Origin: Blautia sp. XA-2221
GTDB lineage: Bacteria; Bacillota; Clostridia; Lachnospirales; Lachnospiraceae
Direction: 5' to 3'
Assembly: GCF_028767025.1 (NCBI RefSeq)
Contig: NZ_JAJQXX010000010.1
Coordinates: 44,745 to 108,744 of the forward strand
DNA: 64,000 nt
Positions within the stretch are counted from its first letter, which is position 1, and the number at the start of each line of letters is the position of its first letter. Below are positions 8,356-17,796 of this stretch, piece after piece. The position numbers were made by a program, and so were the translations under genes. Below the pieces are notes generated by a model. It was not told where the DNA came from. It searched no databases and was given only the letters and a program-made list of their open reading frames with translations.

Positions 8356-11300
8356 ATGGAAAAAGATTTTTTTGACGTATTTCCAAATCTGAAGATCAAA
8401 GATCCGCTGCAGGAGCTTCTGGATATGGTAGCTGTTACCAGAGTGTCCTGCAATCCGGATAAGACCAGACTGTGGGTTTATATCAGCAGTGAGCGGTGGA
8501 TCCACAAAAAATATATCATAGAACTGCAGCAGCAGATTGAAAGACAGTGCTTTCCGGGAATCCAGATGCAGGTAACTGTGATCGAAAAGTTCCACCTGTC
8601 CAGGCAGTATACTCCGGATAATTTTCTGGAAGTGTACCGGTCCAGTATGGAACTGGAGCTTCGAAATTATAATATGCTGGAATACAATCTTTTTAAACGG
8701 TCCAGGATCACTTTTTCCGGCACAGAGGAAATGGATCTGGTGCTTCCGGATTCTGTGATCGCCCGGGAAAAAAGTGAGATTCTTGTGGAATATCTTCATA
8801 AGGTGTTCTGTGAGCGCTGCGGAATGAATCTGAAGATTGAGCTTCAGTTTGAAGAGGCTCAGGAAAGCCGGTATCGGAAGAATGCGGCGCTTCAGATTGA
8901 GCAGGAAGTGGAAAATGTCCTGAAACATGCAAAGCTGGATAAAGAGGAAGAAACGCCGAAACAGGAGGATGCCTCTTCAGGCTCTGACAAAAAAGAGAAT
9001 AAAAAAGCTTCCGGTAAAGGAAAGCAGGAGAAAAAGTCCTTTGACAAAAAAGGACACGGAGGCGACTTCAGGGGAGGGTTCCGCAGAGACAGTAATCCGG
9101 ATGTTATATATGGAAGAGATTTTGAGGGAGAAACCATTCCTCTGGAGAGTATTACAGGAGAAATGGGAGAAGTCATCATCCGGGGACAGGTTCTGGACGT
9201 GGAGGCAAGAGAAATCCGGAATGAAAAAACTATTCTCATTTTTCCTGTTACGGATTTTACGGATTCCATTGTGATCAAAATGTTCCTGAGGAACGAGCAG
9301 GTTCCGGAGGTAAAAGAAGAAATCAAAAAGGGAGCGTTTCTGAAGCTGAAGGGCGTTACCACCATTGACCGTTTTGACAGTGAACTGACTATCGGCTCCA
9401 TTGCCGGAATTAAAAAAATTGCAGATTTTACCAGCACAAGAATGGATACCAGTCCTCAGAAAAGAGTGGAACTTCACTGTCATACAAAAATGAGTGATAT
9501 GGACGGCGTTACCGAGGCAAAGGCTCTGGTAAAACGTGCCTATGAGTGGGGACATAAAGCCATTGCCATTACCGATCACGGTGTTGTTCAGGCATTTCCC
9601 GAGGCAAACCACTGTTTTGACGCCTGGGGAGGCTGTGTGCCGAAAGATTCTGATTTTAAGGTGCTTTACGGAATGGAGGCATATCTGGTAGATGACCTGA
9701 AGGGGATCGTCACCAACAGTAAGGGGCAGTCCATGGACGGAAGCTTTGTGGTATTTGACATAGAGACAACGGGATTTTCTCCTCTGACCTGCAGGATCAT
9801 TGAGATCGGAGCAGTCCGGGTGGAAAAAGGTGTGATCACAGACAGATTTTCTACTTTTGTGAACCCTAAGGTTCCCATTCCCTACCGGATCGAGCAGCTT
9901 ACCAGTATCAATGATGCAATGGTGATGGATGCTCCGGATATTGAAACCATTCTTCCGAAGTTTCTGGAATTCTGCCAGGGTGCGGTAATGGTTGCCCACA
10001 ATGCGGATTTTGATATGAGCTTTATCATAGAAAACTGCAAGCGGCAGGGCATCAGCGATGATTTTACCTACATTGACACAGTGGGAATGGCACGTTTCCT
10101 TTTGCCGGCGCTGAACCGGTTCAAACTGGATACGGTAGCAAAAGCAGTGGGAGTTTCTCTTGCCCATCATCACCGGGCAGTAGATGACGCCGCCTGCACC
10201 GCGGATATTTTTGTAAAATTTGTGGAAATGCTGAGAGAGAGGGATATTTTTGATGTAGATGCCCTGAACAGCCAGGGAAATGTATCTGTGGATACTATCA
10301 AAAAGCTTCCCACCTACCATGCGGTTATTTTTGCCAGAAATGAGACTGGACGTATCAATCTTTATAAGCTTGTAAGTCAGTCCCACCTGAAATATTACAG
10401 GAGAAGGCCAAGAGTTCCCAAAAGTGTTTTTCTGGAGCACAGGGACGGACTGATCATCGGAAGCGCCTGTGAGGCGGGAGAACTTTATCAGGCTCTTCTT
10501 CGGAATGCGCCGGATCAGGAAATTGCCCGACTGGTGGATTTTTATGACTATCTGGAAATCCAGCCTCTTGGAAATAATGCGTTTATGATCGCCAGCGACA
10601 AAAACGATACTGTAAACTCAGAGGCGGATCTGATAGGGCTGAACAAAAAAATCGTAAAGCTGGGCGAACAGTTTAAAAAGCCGGTGGTGGCAACCTGCGA
10701 CGTTCATTTTATGGATCCTCAGGACGAGATTTACCGGCGTATTATCATGGCGGGAAACGGATTTTCGGACGCGGATAATCAGGCTCCTCTTTATCTTCGC
10801 ACGACAGAAGAAATGCTGGAGGAATTTTCCTATCTGGGAAGTGAAAAGGCAGAAGAGGTTGTTATTACCAACACCAATAAGATCGCAGATATGATTGAAA
10901 AAATATCTCCTATCCATCCGGACAAATTTCCGCCTGTGATTCCCAATTCCGACCAGGATCTCCGTGATATCTGCTTTAAAAAAGCCCATGAGATCTATGG
11001 GGAGAAGCTTCCGGGAATTGTGGAAGAACGTCTGGAAAAAGAGCTGAACTCCATTATTTCCAACGGATATGCGGTTATGTACATCATAGCCCAGAAGCTT
11101 GTGTGGAAATCAAATGACGACGGTTATCTGGTAGGCTCCAGAGGATCTGTAGGATCCTCTCTGGCAGCTACTATGTCAGGTATCACAGAGGTAAATCCTC
11201 TGCCTCCTCACTATATCTGTCCAAATTGTAAATACAGTGATTTTGATTCTCCGGAAGTAAAAAAATTCGGAGGTATGGCAGGCTGTGACATGCCTGATAA

Positions 11301-12822
11301 AAACTGTCCTCACTGTGGTACAAAAATGATAAAAGAAGGATTTGATATTCCTTTTGAAACCTTCCTGGGATTTAAAGGGGACAAGGAACCGGATATTGAC
11401 CTTAACTTTTCTGGTGAATATCAGGCAAACGCCCATAAATATACAGAGGTTATTTTTGGAAAAGGACAGACCTTTAAGGCGGGAACTATCGGTACTCTTG
11501 CAGAAAAAACAGCGTTCGGCTATGTAAAAAATTATTTTGAAGAGCATGGTCAGCACAAGCGGTACTGTGAGATCAACCGGATCGTTCAGGGATGCACAGG
11601 TATCCGCCGTACCACAGGACAGCATCCGGGAGGGATCATTGTTCTTCCAAAAGGTGAGGAAATCGAAAAGTTCACGCCGGTACAGCACCCTGCAAATGAC
11701 GAGAACAGCGATATCATTACCACTCATTTTGATTATCATTCCATTGACGGAAACCTTCTGAAACTGGATATTCTGGGACACGATGATCCTACCATGATCC
11801 GTATGCTGGAGGATCTGACCGGAAAGAATGCTCAGGAGATCCCTCTTGACAGCAAAGAAGTTATGTCCCTTTTTGCCAGCACAAAAGCACTGGGTATCAC
11901 TCCGGAGGATATTGGAGGCTGTAAGCTTGGCTGTCTGGGGGTGCCGGAGTTTGGTACAGACTTTGCCATGCAGATGCTGATTGACACACAGCCCAAATAT
12001 TTTTCTGATCTGGTCCGGATCGCGGGACTTGCTCATGGTACGGACGTATGGCTGGGAAATGCCCAGACACTGATCCAGGAGGGAAAAGCTACTATTTCTA
12101 CCGCAATCTGTACCCGAGATGATATTATGATCTATCTGATCAGTATGGGAGTGGAGAGTAGCCTTGCATTTACCATTATGGAGAGCGTGCGTAAAGGTAA
12201 GGGTCTTCGTGACGAGTGGGAGGCTACTATGAGGGAACATAATGTTCCGGAATGGTATATCTGGTCCTGTAAAAAAATCAAGTATATGTTCCCAAAGGCT
12301 CATGCGGCAGCCTACGTTATGATGGCATGGCGCATTGCCTGGTTTAAGGTGTTTATTCCACTGGCCTATTATGCTGCGTTTTTCAGTATCCGTGCAACTG
12401 CTTTTTCCTATGAAACCATGTGTATGGGACGGGACAGACTGGAATATTATCTGGCAGAGCTTCGCAAAAAAGGCGATGAGGCGTCAAAAAAGGAACAGGA
12501 TTCCATTAGAGATATGCGTATTGTCCAGGAAATGTATGCCAGAGGTTTTGAGTTTCTTCCTATTGATATTTACCGTTCTCATGCAAACCGATTCCAGATT
12601 ATTGACGGAAAGCTGCTCCCTCCGCTGAACAGCATTGACGGAATGGGAGATAAGGCTGCGGAGGCTGTGGTAGAGGCTGCAAAGCAGGGGAAATTTTTGT
12701 CCAAGGATGATTTCCGTGACCGCACCAAGGTCAGTAAGACGGTCATTGATCTTATGGATGATCTGGGACTGTTTGGAGATATTCCCCAGTCCAACCAGTT
12801 TTCTCTGTTTGATGTGGTGTGA
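8356..12822 (+). CDS. polC: DNA polymerase III alpha subunit, PolC type
   Basis: The 1488-aa replicative polymerase of Firmicutes. Order: N-terminal region with a charged linker (about 200-240), OB fold (about 265-350), PHP domain begun by VELHCHTKMSDMDGV (about 370) and interrupted by a DnaQ-like 3'-5' exonuclease (FVVFDIETTGFSP near 463, HNADFD, HHRAVDDA), second PHP half, zinc module (CPNCKYSDF, CPHCG), polymerase palm (KEPDIDLNFSGEYQ near 1010) and C-terminal HhH region. All exonuclease acidic residues are present, so proofreading should be intact. It is normally essential and acts at the fork with the beta clamp. It is probably cotranscribed with ispG. Normal length. Confidence 0.98.
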   Translation: MEKDFFDVFPNLKIKDPLQELLDMVAVTRVSCNPDKTRLWVYISSERWIHKKYIIELQQQIERQCFPGIQMQVTVIEKFHLSRQYTPDNFLEVYRSSMELELRNYNMLEYNLFKRSRITFSGTEEMDLVLPDSVIAREKSEILVEYLHKVFCERCGMNLKIELQFEEAQESRYRKNAALQIEQEVENVLKHAKLDKEEETPKQEDASSGSDKKENKKASGKGKQEKKSFDKKGHGGDFRGGFRRDSNPDVIYGRDFEGETIPLESITGEMGEVIIRGQVLDVEAREIRNEKTILIFPVTDFTDSIVIKMFLRNEQVPEVKEEIKKGAFLKLKGVTTIDRFDSELTIGSIAGIKKIADFTSTRMDTSPQKRVELHCHTKMSDMDGVTEAKALVKRAYEWGHKAIAITDHGVVQAFPEANHCFDAWGGCVPKDSDFKVLYGMEAYLVDDLKGIVTNSKGQSMDGSFVVFDIETTGFSPLTCRIIEIGAVRVEKGVITDRFSTFVNPKVPIPYRIEQLTSINDAMVMDAPDIETILPKFLEFCQGAVMVAHNADFDMSFIIENCKRQGISDDFTYIDTVGMARFLLPALNRFKLDTVAKAVGVSLAHHHRAVDDAACTADIFVKFVEMLRERDIFDVDALNSQGNVSVDTIKKLPTYHAVIFARNETGRINLYKLVSQSHLKYYRRRPRVPKSVFLEHRDGLIIGSACEAGELYQALLRNAPDQEIARLVDFYDYLEIQPLGNNAFMIASDKNDTVNSEADLIGLNKKIVKLGEQFKKPVVATCDVHFMDPQDEIYRRIIMAGNGFSDADNQAPLYLRTTEEMLEEFSYLGSEKAEEVVITNTNKIADMIEKISPIHPDKFPPVIPNSDQDLRDICFKKAHEIYGEKLPGIVEERLEKELNSIISNGYAVMYIIAQKLVWKSNDDGYLVGSRGSVGSSLAATMSGITEVNPLPPHYICPNCKYSDFDSPEVKKFGGMAGCDMPDKNCPHCGTKMIKEGFDIPFETFLGFKGDKEPDIDLNFSGEYQANAHKYTEVIFGKGQTFKAGTIGTLAEKTAFGYVKNYFEEHGQHKRYCEINRIVQGCTGIRRTTGQHPGGIIVLPKGEEIEKFTPVQHPANDENSDIITTHFDYHSIDGNLLKLDILGHDDPTMIRMLEDLTGKNAQEIPLDSKEVMSLFASTKALGITPEDIGGCKLGCLGVPEFGTDFAMQMLIDTQPKYFSDLVRIAGLAHGTDVWLGNAQTLIQEGKATISTAICTRDDIMIYLISMGVESSLAFTIMESVRKGKGLRDEWEATMREHNVPEWYIWSCKKIKYMFPKAHAAAYVMMAWRIAWFKVFIPLAYYAAFFSIRATAFSYETMCMGRDRLEYYLAELRKKGDEASKKEQDSIRDMRIVQEMYARGFEFLPIDIYRSHANRFQIIDGKLLPPLNSIDGMGDKAAEAVVEAAKQGKFLSKDDFRDRTKVSKTVIDLMDDLGLFGDIPQSNQFSLFDVV

Positions 12823-12832
12823 CGGTCGTATA

Positions 12833-12879
12833 TGGCTGTTCACACGGTATCAGCCTGCTGGCTTGCAGTGAACAGTTGA
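12833..12879 (+). terminator. Hairpin after polC
   Basis: CTGTTCAC at about 12836 pairs with GTGAACAG at about 12868, with an internal CAGCC/GGCTT hairpin. There is no T-run, so termination is uncertain. Confidence 0.35.
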
Positions 12880-12927
12880 CGGATAAGAACCTTAAAATAT
12901 CTGGGATTACAGGATATTTTTGCGGCA

Positions 12928-12936
12928 TGTTATAAT
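12928..12936 (+). promoter_or_regulatory. fbp promoter, extended -10
   Basis: TGTTATAAT, a TGn extended -10 box about 46 nt before the fbp start. No convincing -35 is seen. Confidence 0.5.
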
Positions 12937-12981
12937 ATGTTACGGAAATGTTACAAAACGATTTTCCGACAGGAGACAATT

Positions 12982-14937
12982 ATGAAAAAAGATGAACTTC
13001 GTTATTTACAGCGTCTGGCAGAATTATATCCCACCATTGGGAAAGCCTCTACCGAGATCATTAATCTTCAGTCTATTTTAAATCTTCCAAAAGGAACTGA
13101 ACATTTTATGTCGGATCTTCATGGAGAGTACGAGGCATTTTCCCATGTTCTCAGGAATGGTTCCGGCGCTGTACGGAAAAAAATAGATGACGTGTTCGGC
13201 CATACGTTAAGCAACCATGACAAAAGAGATCTTGCAACCCTGATCTATTATCCAAGAGAAAAAATCCGTCTAGTAAAAAAGACAGAGGAGGATATGGAAA
13301 ACTGGTACAAGATCACCCTGTACCGCCTGATCGAGGTATGCAAGACAACTGCATCCAAATATACCAGGTCTAAGGTGAGAAAAGCTCTTCCGCCGGATTA
13401 TGCCTATGTGATCGAGGAACTGATCACAGAGAAGGCAGAGGTCCTTGACAAAGAAGATTACTACAATTCTATTGTTAATACTATTATAGAGATCCGCAGG
13501 GCAGAAAACTTTATTGTTGCTCTGGCAGAATTGATCCAGCGTCTGGTTGTGGATCATCTTCACATTCTGGGAGATATTTTTGACAGAGGTCCGGGCCCGC
13601 ATTTTATTATGGACCGGCTGATGGAATACCATTCTCTTGATATCCAGTGGGGGAATCATGATGTTGTGTGGATGGGGGCTGCAGTGGGGCAGAGAGCCTG
13701 CATTGCCACAGTGGTAAGAAACAGCATTCGCTATGGAAATCTGGACATTCTGGAGGATGGCTACGGGATCAACATGCTCCCTCTGGCAACCTATGCCATG
13801 GAAGCATATAAAGATGATCCGTGTACAGTGTTTGGAATCAAGGGCGTTTCCGATTACCACTCTCTGGAGCAGGAGCTGGGACGAAAAATGCACAAGGCCA
13901 TTGCTGTGATCCAATTTAAGCTGGAGGGCAAGCTTCTGAGAGAACGCAGGGAATTTCATATGGAAGACCGCTGTCTTCTTCACAGAATTGATCTGGAAAA
14001 GGGAATCATTGTCATGCCGGACGGAAAGGAATATCCTCTCAGGGACAGCCTGTTTCCAACTGTTGACTGGGAACAACCCTATGAGCTTACGGCAGGAGAG
14101 CTGGAAGTGATGGAGCGGCTGGAAGCAGCTTTTCGAAACTGTGAAAAGCTTCAGAATCATATGCGCCTTCTTTTGGATGTGGGAGGTCTGTACAAGATCT
14201 ATAACGGAAATCTGCTTTTTCATGGCTGCATTCCTCTCAATGAGGACGGAAGTATGAAAGAAGTGGAGGTTTACGGAGAAACTTACAGCGGCAGGGCTCT
14301 TTATGACATTCTGGAAAGCTATGTGCGCAGAGCATTTTTTTCTGTGGATACAGAAGAGCAGAAAAAGGGAAAAGATATTCTGTGGTATATCTGGGCAGGT
14401 CCCAACTCTCCTTTGTTCGGAAAAGACAAAATGACTACCTTTGAACGGTATTTTATAGAAGACAAAGAGGTTGCAAAAGAGAAAAAAGGCGCCTACTATC
14501 AGCTTCTGGAAAAGGAGGAGGTAGTAGACCGTATGCTTCAGGAGTTTGGCCTGGATCCGGCAAAGAGCCATATTATCAACGGTCATGTTCCGGTACATCA
14601 GATTGAGGGAGAAAGTCCGGTAAAATGCGGCGGCAAGGTGATTGTTATTGATGGCGGTCTGTGCAAGGCATACCAGAAAGTGACAGGAATCGCAGGATAT
14701 ACCCTGATCTATAATTCTTACGGACTGTTTCTTGCAGCCCATGAGCCGTTTACCTCTGCGGAGGAGGCAGTTTCCAAAGGAAATGATATTGTGTCCAGCC
14801 AGATGGCAGTGCATTATTCTTCAAAAAGGCGTCTTGTTGGGGATACAGATAACGGAAAAGCGCTTCGGGAAAGGATACAGGAACTTACCCGTCTGCTTGA
14901 AGCTTACAGGAAAGGTATTATAAAAGAAACAAAATAA
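12982..14937 (+). CDS. fbp: Fructose-1,6-bisphosphatase, class III
   Basis: A 651-aa Firmicute-type FBPase that dephosphorylates fructose-1,6-bisphosphate in gluconeogenesis. It belongs to the metallophosphatase fold: MSDLHGEYEAF, GDIFDRGPGP, WGNHDVVWMGA and INGHVPVH are the metal and phosphate motifs. The first in-frame start would be TTG 12937, but the ATG at 12982 follows ACAGGAGAC and matches the family N-terminus. Normal length, single gene. Confidence 0.95.
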   Translation: MKKDELRYLQRLAELYPTIGKASTEIINLQSILNLPKGTEHFMSDLHGEYEAFSHVLRNGSGAVRKKIDDVFGHTLSNHDKRDLATLIYYPREKIRLVKKTEEDMENWYKITLYRLIEVCKTTASKYTRSKVRKALPPDYAYVIEELITEKAEVLDKEDYYNSIVNTIIEIRRAENFIVALAELIQRLVVDHLHILGDIFDRGPGPHFIMDRLMEYHSLDIQWGNHDVVWMGAAVGQRACIATVVRNSIRYGNLDILEDGYGINMLPLATYAMEAYKDDPCTVFGIKGVSDYHSLEQELGRKMHKAIAVIQFKLEGKLLRERREFHMEDRCLLHRIDLEKGIIVMPDGKEYPLRDSLFPTVDWEQPYELTAGELEVMERLEAAFRNCEKLQNHMRLLLDVGGLYKIYNGNLLFHGCIPLNEDGSMKEVEVYGETYSGRALYDILESYVRRAFFSVDTEEQKKGKDILWYIWAGPNSPLFGKDKMTTFERYFIEDKEVAKEKKGAYYQLLEKEEVVDRMLQEFGLDPAKSHIINGHVPVHQIEGESPVKCGGKVIVIDGGLCKAYQKVTGIAGYTLIYNSYGLFLAAHEPFTSAEEAVSKGNDIVSSQMAVHYSSKRRLVGDTDNGKALRERIQELTRLLEAYRKGIIKETK

Positions 14938-14941
14938 AGGC

Positions 14942-14970
14942 TTTACTTATTTTTCCTGTTTTTATATAAT
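14942..14970 (+). promoter_or_regulatory. Promoter for the PurF-like gene
   Basis: TTTACT (14942-14947), 17 nt, TATAAT (14965-14970). The roughly 100-nt leader contains a small hairpin AGAGA-CGGTAA-TCTCT (15016-15031) of unknown role. Confidence 0.65.
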
Positions 14971-15075
14971 GATGCTTGCAGTGAATACGGAAGATCAAAC
15001 TTAGGGTTGCCGGGAAGAGACGGTAATCTCTCAGCTTCACGTAGCGAAAAAACATAATAAGGAGAGAACAGAATT

Positions 15076-16491
15076 ATGGGCGGAATTTTTGGAGTAGCTT
15101 CAAAATCCAGCTGTGTGCTGGATTTGTTTTTCGGAATTGACTATCATTCTCATCTGGGAACAAGAAGGGGAGGAATGGCTGTATATGATTCGGCAAAGGG
15201 ATTTGACAGAGCCATTCATAACATTGAAAATTCCCCGTTCCGTACAAAGTTTGACAGAGATGTATCAGAGCTTCAGGGAAATCTTGGAATCGGATGTATT
15301 TCTGATAATGAGCCTCAGCCTCTGCTGGTACGTTCTCATCTTGGGAATTTTGCCATTACAACAGTAGGTAAGATCAATAATATGGAAGAGCTTGTGGAGC
15401 ATTCTTTTAAAAACGGAAGTACACATTTTCTGGAAATGAGCGGTGGAAATGTGAATCCTACAGAAATGGTTGCTTCTCTGATCAATCAGAAGTCAACTAT
15501 GGTAGAGGGAATCCGCTATGCACAGGAAATGATAGACGGATCTATGACTATGCTGATCCTGACTCCTAAGGGACTTTTTGCAGCCAGAGACCGTCTGGGA
15601 AGAACTCCTCTCATTATTGGAAAGAAAGACGGAGCGAGATGCGTTTCTTTTGAAAGCCATGCATACATTAATCTGGGCTATGAAGATGAAAAAGCACTGG
15701 GACCGGGCGAGATCGTGGCAGTGACGCCTGAGGGAATTGAAACCCTGCAGAAGCCCGGCGATAAAATGCGTATCTGTTCTTTCCTCTGGGTATACTATGG
15801 ATATCCTACTTCCACCTATGAGGGAGTAAATGTAGAAGAAATGCGCTATAAATGCGGCGATATGCTGGCAGAACGTGATTTTGGGGAGGTAAAGCCTGAT
15901 ATTGTAGCAGGCGTTCCGGATTCCGGAATCGCTCATGCCATCGGTTATGCGAACCGTTCCGGAGTGCCGTTTGCCCGTCCGTTTATCAAATACACACCTA
16001 CCTGGCCGAGATCCTTTATGCCGACTCAGCAGAGCCAGAGAAACCTGATCGCCAGAATGAAGCTGATCCCTGTTCACAGACTGATCAAGGATAAAAGCCT
16101 TCTGATGATCGACGATTCCATTGTAAGGGGAACCCAGCTTCGCGAAACTTCAGATTTCCTTTACAGCAACGGAGCAAAAGAGGTACATATCCGTCCGGCC
16201 TGCCCGCCGCTTTTGTACGGATGTAAATATCTGAATTTTTCCCGTTCAAAATCCGAAATGGATCTGATCACAAGAAGAGTGATCGCAAAACGGGAAGGTG
16301 ACAATGTGGATGAAAAAACTCTTGCGGACTATGCGAATCCGGATTCTGATAACTATAAGGGAATGCTGGAGGATATCCGTAAAGAACTGAATTTTACGAC
16401 CCTGAAATACCATCGTCTTGACGATCTTGTAGCTTCTATTGATATCGAGCCCTGTAAGCTCTGTACTTATTGCTGGAGCGGCAAGGAGTAA
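15076..16491 (+). CDS. Amidophosphoribosyltransferase-like protein lacking the glutaminase cysteine
   Basis: A 471-aa PurF relative with an N-terminal Ntn glutaminase-type domain and a C-terminal PRPP transferase domain. The PRPP loop MIDDSIVRGTQL (about 344-355) is intact, and the C-terminal CKLCTYCW resembles the Fe-S cysteines of Bacillus-type PurF. The protein begins MGGIFGVASK, whereas active PurF exposes Cys after Met (MCGI). No propeptide and no other cysteine near the N-terminus could replace it, so glutamine-dependent ammonia release is not expected; ammonia-dependent synthesis of phosphoribosylamine or another PRPP reaction is possible. I recall similar MGGxFG paralogues in gut anaerobes but cannot verify that here. 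It has its own promoter, with AAGGAGAG before ATG 15076. Confidence 0.85.
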   Translation: MGGIFGVASKSSCVLDLFFGIDYHSHLGTRRGGMAVYDSAKGFDRAIHNIENSPFRTKFDRDVSELQGNLGIGCISDNEPQPLLVRSHLGNFAITTVGKINNMEELVEHSFKNGSTHFLEMSGGNVNPTEMVASLINQKSTMVEGIRYAQEMIDGSMTMLILTPKGLFAARDRLGRTPLIIGKKDGARCVSFESHAYINLGYEDEKALGPGEIVAVTPEGIETLQKPGDKMRICSFLWVYYGYPTSTYEGVNVEEMRYKCGDMLAERDFGEVKPDIVAGVPDSGIAHAIGYANRSGVPFARPFIKYTPTWPRSFMPTQQSQRNLIARMKLIPVHRLIKDKSLLMIDDSIVRGTQLRETSDFLYSNGAKEVHIRPACPPLLYGCKYLNFSRSKSEMDLITRRVIAKREGDNVDEKTLADYANPDSDNYKGMLEDIRKELNFTTLKYHRLDDLVASIDIEPCKLCTYCWSGKE

Positions 16492-16548
16492 AGAATCGAC
16501 TTAAGAAATGCGTTCTGAAGGGTACGTGCAGAACAGAGGTGAAACAGA

Positions 16549-17481
16549 ATGAGAAGAAAACGAGAGATGCTGAAAATACTGCTCTGTGTGCTGATTGCAG
16601 TTTTTGTGATGGTAAGCGCCGCGGCGCTGCTGCTTGTGGGTTTTCGAACCAGCGCACAGAAGGAGCAGAAAAAACAGGAGGCGCTGGCAGCGCTGGAAAA
16701 CAGGCCTACCGTTGCCCCTACTCTTGCGGTATCCGCAACGCCTTCTCCGACACCGAGACCTACGGCAACACCAACGCCGATTCCAACTGTAGTGGCGGCT
16801 TTTAATCCGGATGATTTCTGGAATGAATGGTACAGTACAGACGGAACTGTGACAATGAATATCTATAATATCAGCCTGGATACCGTATCCTTCAGTTTTT
16901 CTCAGACAGACCGCAATCAGACCCAGACAGTGACGGCAGATGTAACGGCTGAAGTTGCCGGCAATGCGGCGAAATTTTATTTTTCCGATTCAGCCGGAAA
17001 CAATTCGTCCGGGAATTTGATTTTTGACAATGGACAGCTTTATGTGAAGATTGCCACCAGCGAGCCGGTATCTGCTGTCTATCCAAGCGTGAACTGTATT
17101 ATGAGCCGGAATCAGATTCCGCTTATACCGGATCCTACGGCAACACCAATACCCACTCCTCAGGGACAGAATCAGCAGATCAGCCAGACTGGAGAATATT
17201 TCTTCCCGGAAAGCAACAGCCGGTATCTGACAGATGATGAGGTTTCTGTGTATTCGTCAGCTCAGCTTGAACTTGCAAAAAATGAGATTTATGCCCGTCA
17301 CGGAAGGATCTTTGTAACGCAAAGTATTGCGGATTATTTTAACAGTAAATCCTGGTATCAGGGAACTGTTGATCCCGACACCTTTGATTCTCAGCAGGAT
17401 TCCGTTTTTAATGAATATGAGATTGCAAATATCCAGAAGATCGAGGAATGGGAAATGCTGAAAAAGGCAGCAGGAAACTGA
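16549..17481 (+). CDS. Membrane-anchored extracellular protein with YARHG domain
   Basis: A 310-aa protein. Residues 8-30 form a signal anchor (LLCVLIAVFVMVSAAALLL). A Pro/Thr linker (about 55-80, PSPTPRPTATPTPIPT) leads to a beta-rich domain, a second short Pro/Thr linker (about 200) and a C-terminal YARHG domain, recognised by NEIYARHGRIF plus the downstream YFNSKSWYQG block. YARHG domains occur outside the cell in many Firmicutes and may bind cell-wall material, though their role is not established. The RBS AGAGGTGA precedes ATG 16549. It lies 57 bp behind the PurF-like gene without a terminator and ends at the strong terminator at 17508. Confidence 0.8.
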   Translation: MRRKREMLKILLCVLIAVFVMVSAAALLLVGFRTSAQKEQKKQEALAALENRPTVAPTLAVSATPSPTPRPTATPTPIPTVVAAFNPDDFWNEWYSTDGTVTMNIYNISLDTVSFSFSQTDRNQTQTVTADVTAEVAGNAAKFYFSDSAGNNSSGNLIFDNGQLYVKIATSEPVSAVYPSVNCIMSRNQIPLIPDPTATPIPTPQGQNQQISQTGEYFFPESNSRYLTDDEVSVYSSAQLELAKNEIYARHGRIFVTQSIADYFNSKSWYQGTVDPDTFDSQQDSVFNEYEIANIQKIEEWEMLKKAAGN

Positions 17482-17507
17482 TTATAAACTGTATCAGGAA
17501 ACAGAGA

Positions 17508-17539
17508 GGCATGTATGGAAAACCATATATGCCTTTTTT
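17508..17539 (+). terminator. Terminator after the YARHG gene
   Basis: Stem GGCATGTATGG/CCATATATGCC around an AAAA loop, followed by six T. Confidence 0.9.
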
Positions 17540-17620
17540 GCATGGATTTTTGCTAAGAACTGAAGGCATTGGAAGGCTGTCCCGATTCTGGCTTTAAGGG
17601 CTTTTGGGGCGAATGGGGAC

Positions 17621-17649
17621 TTGTGTTTTCGAGGCAGTCGTTCTATAAT
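17621..17649 (+). promoter_or_regulatory. Promoter of the yifB-dprA-topA run
   Basis: TTGTGT (17621-17626), 17 nt, TATAAT (17644-17649). The leader before yifB is about 140 nt. Apart from this promoter and the terminator, I see nothing in 17482-17796. Confidence 0.6.
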
Positions 17650-17796
17650 AAAAAACAGACAGATTATCTTTTAAATTTTTATTTCTCATACAGCAGTTCT
17701 GCTGGAATTTCCATTTATAGTGATTGTTGAAAAGCATAGTTTTATATTTTCGTGGAAACCGGGATCGGGGGTCGGATTTTTGCAGAAAGGAGTGTT

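Noticed and set aside
15000..15040. AGAGA-CGGTAA-TCTCT hairpin with ACGG, and AGGGTTGCCG, upstream of the PurF-like gene, reminiscent of guanidine (ykkC/mini-ykkC) RNAs
   Set aside because: Only one loop fits ACGR; the neighbouring loop is ACGT, and the rest of the ykkC core is absent.
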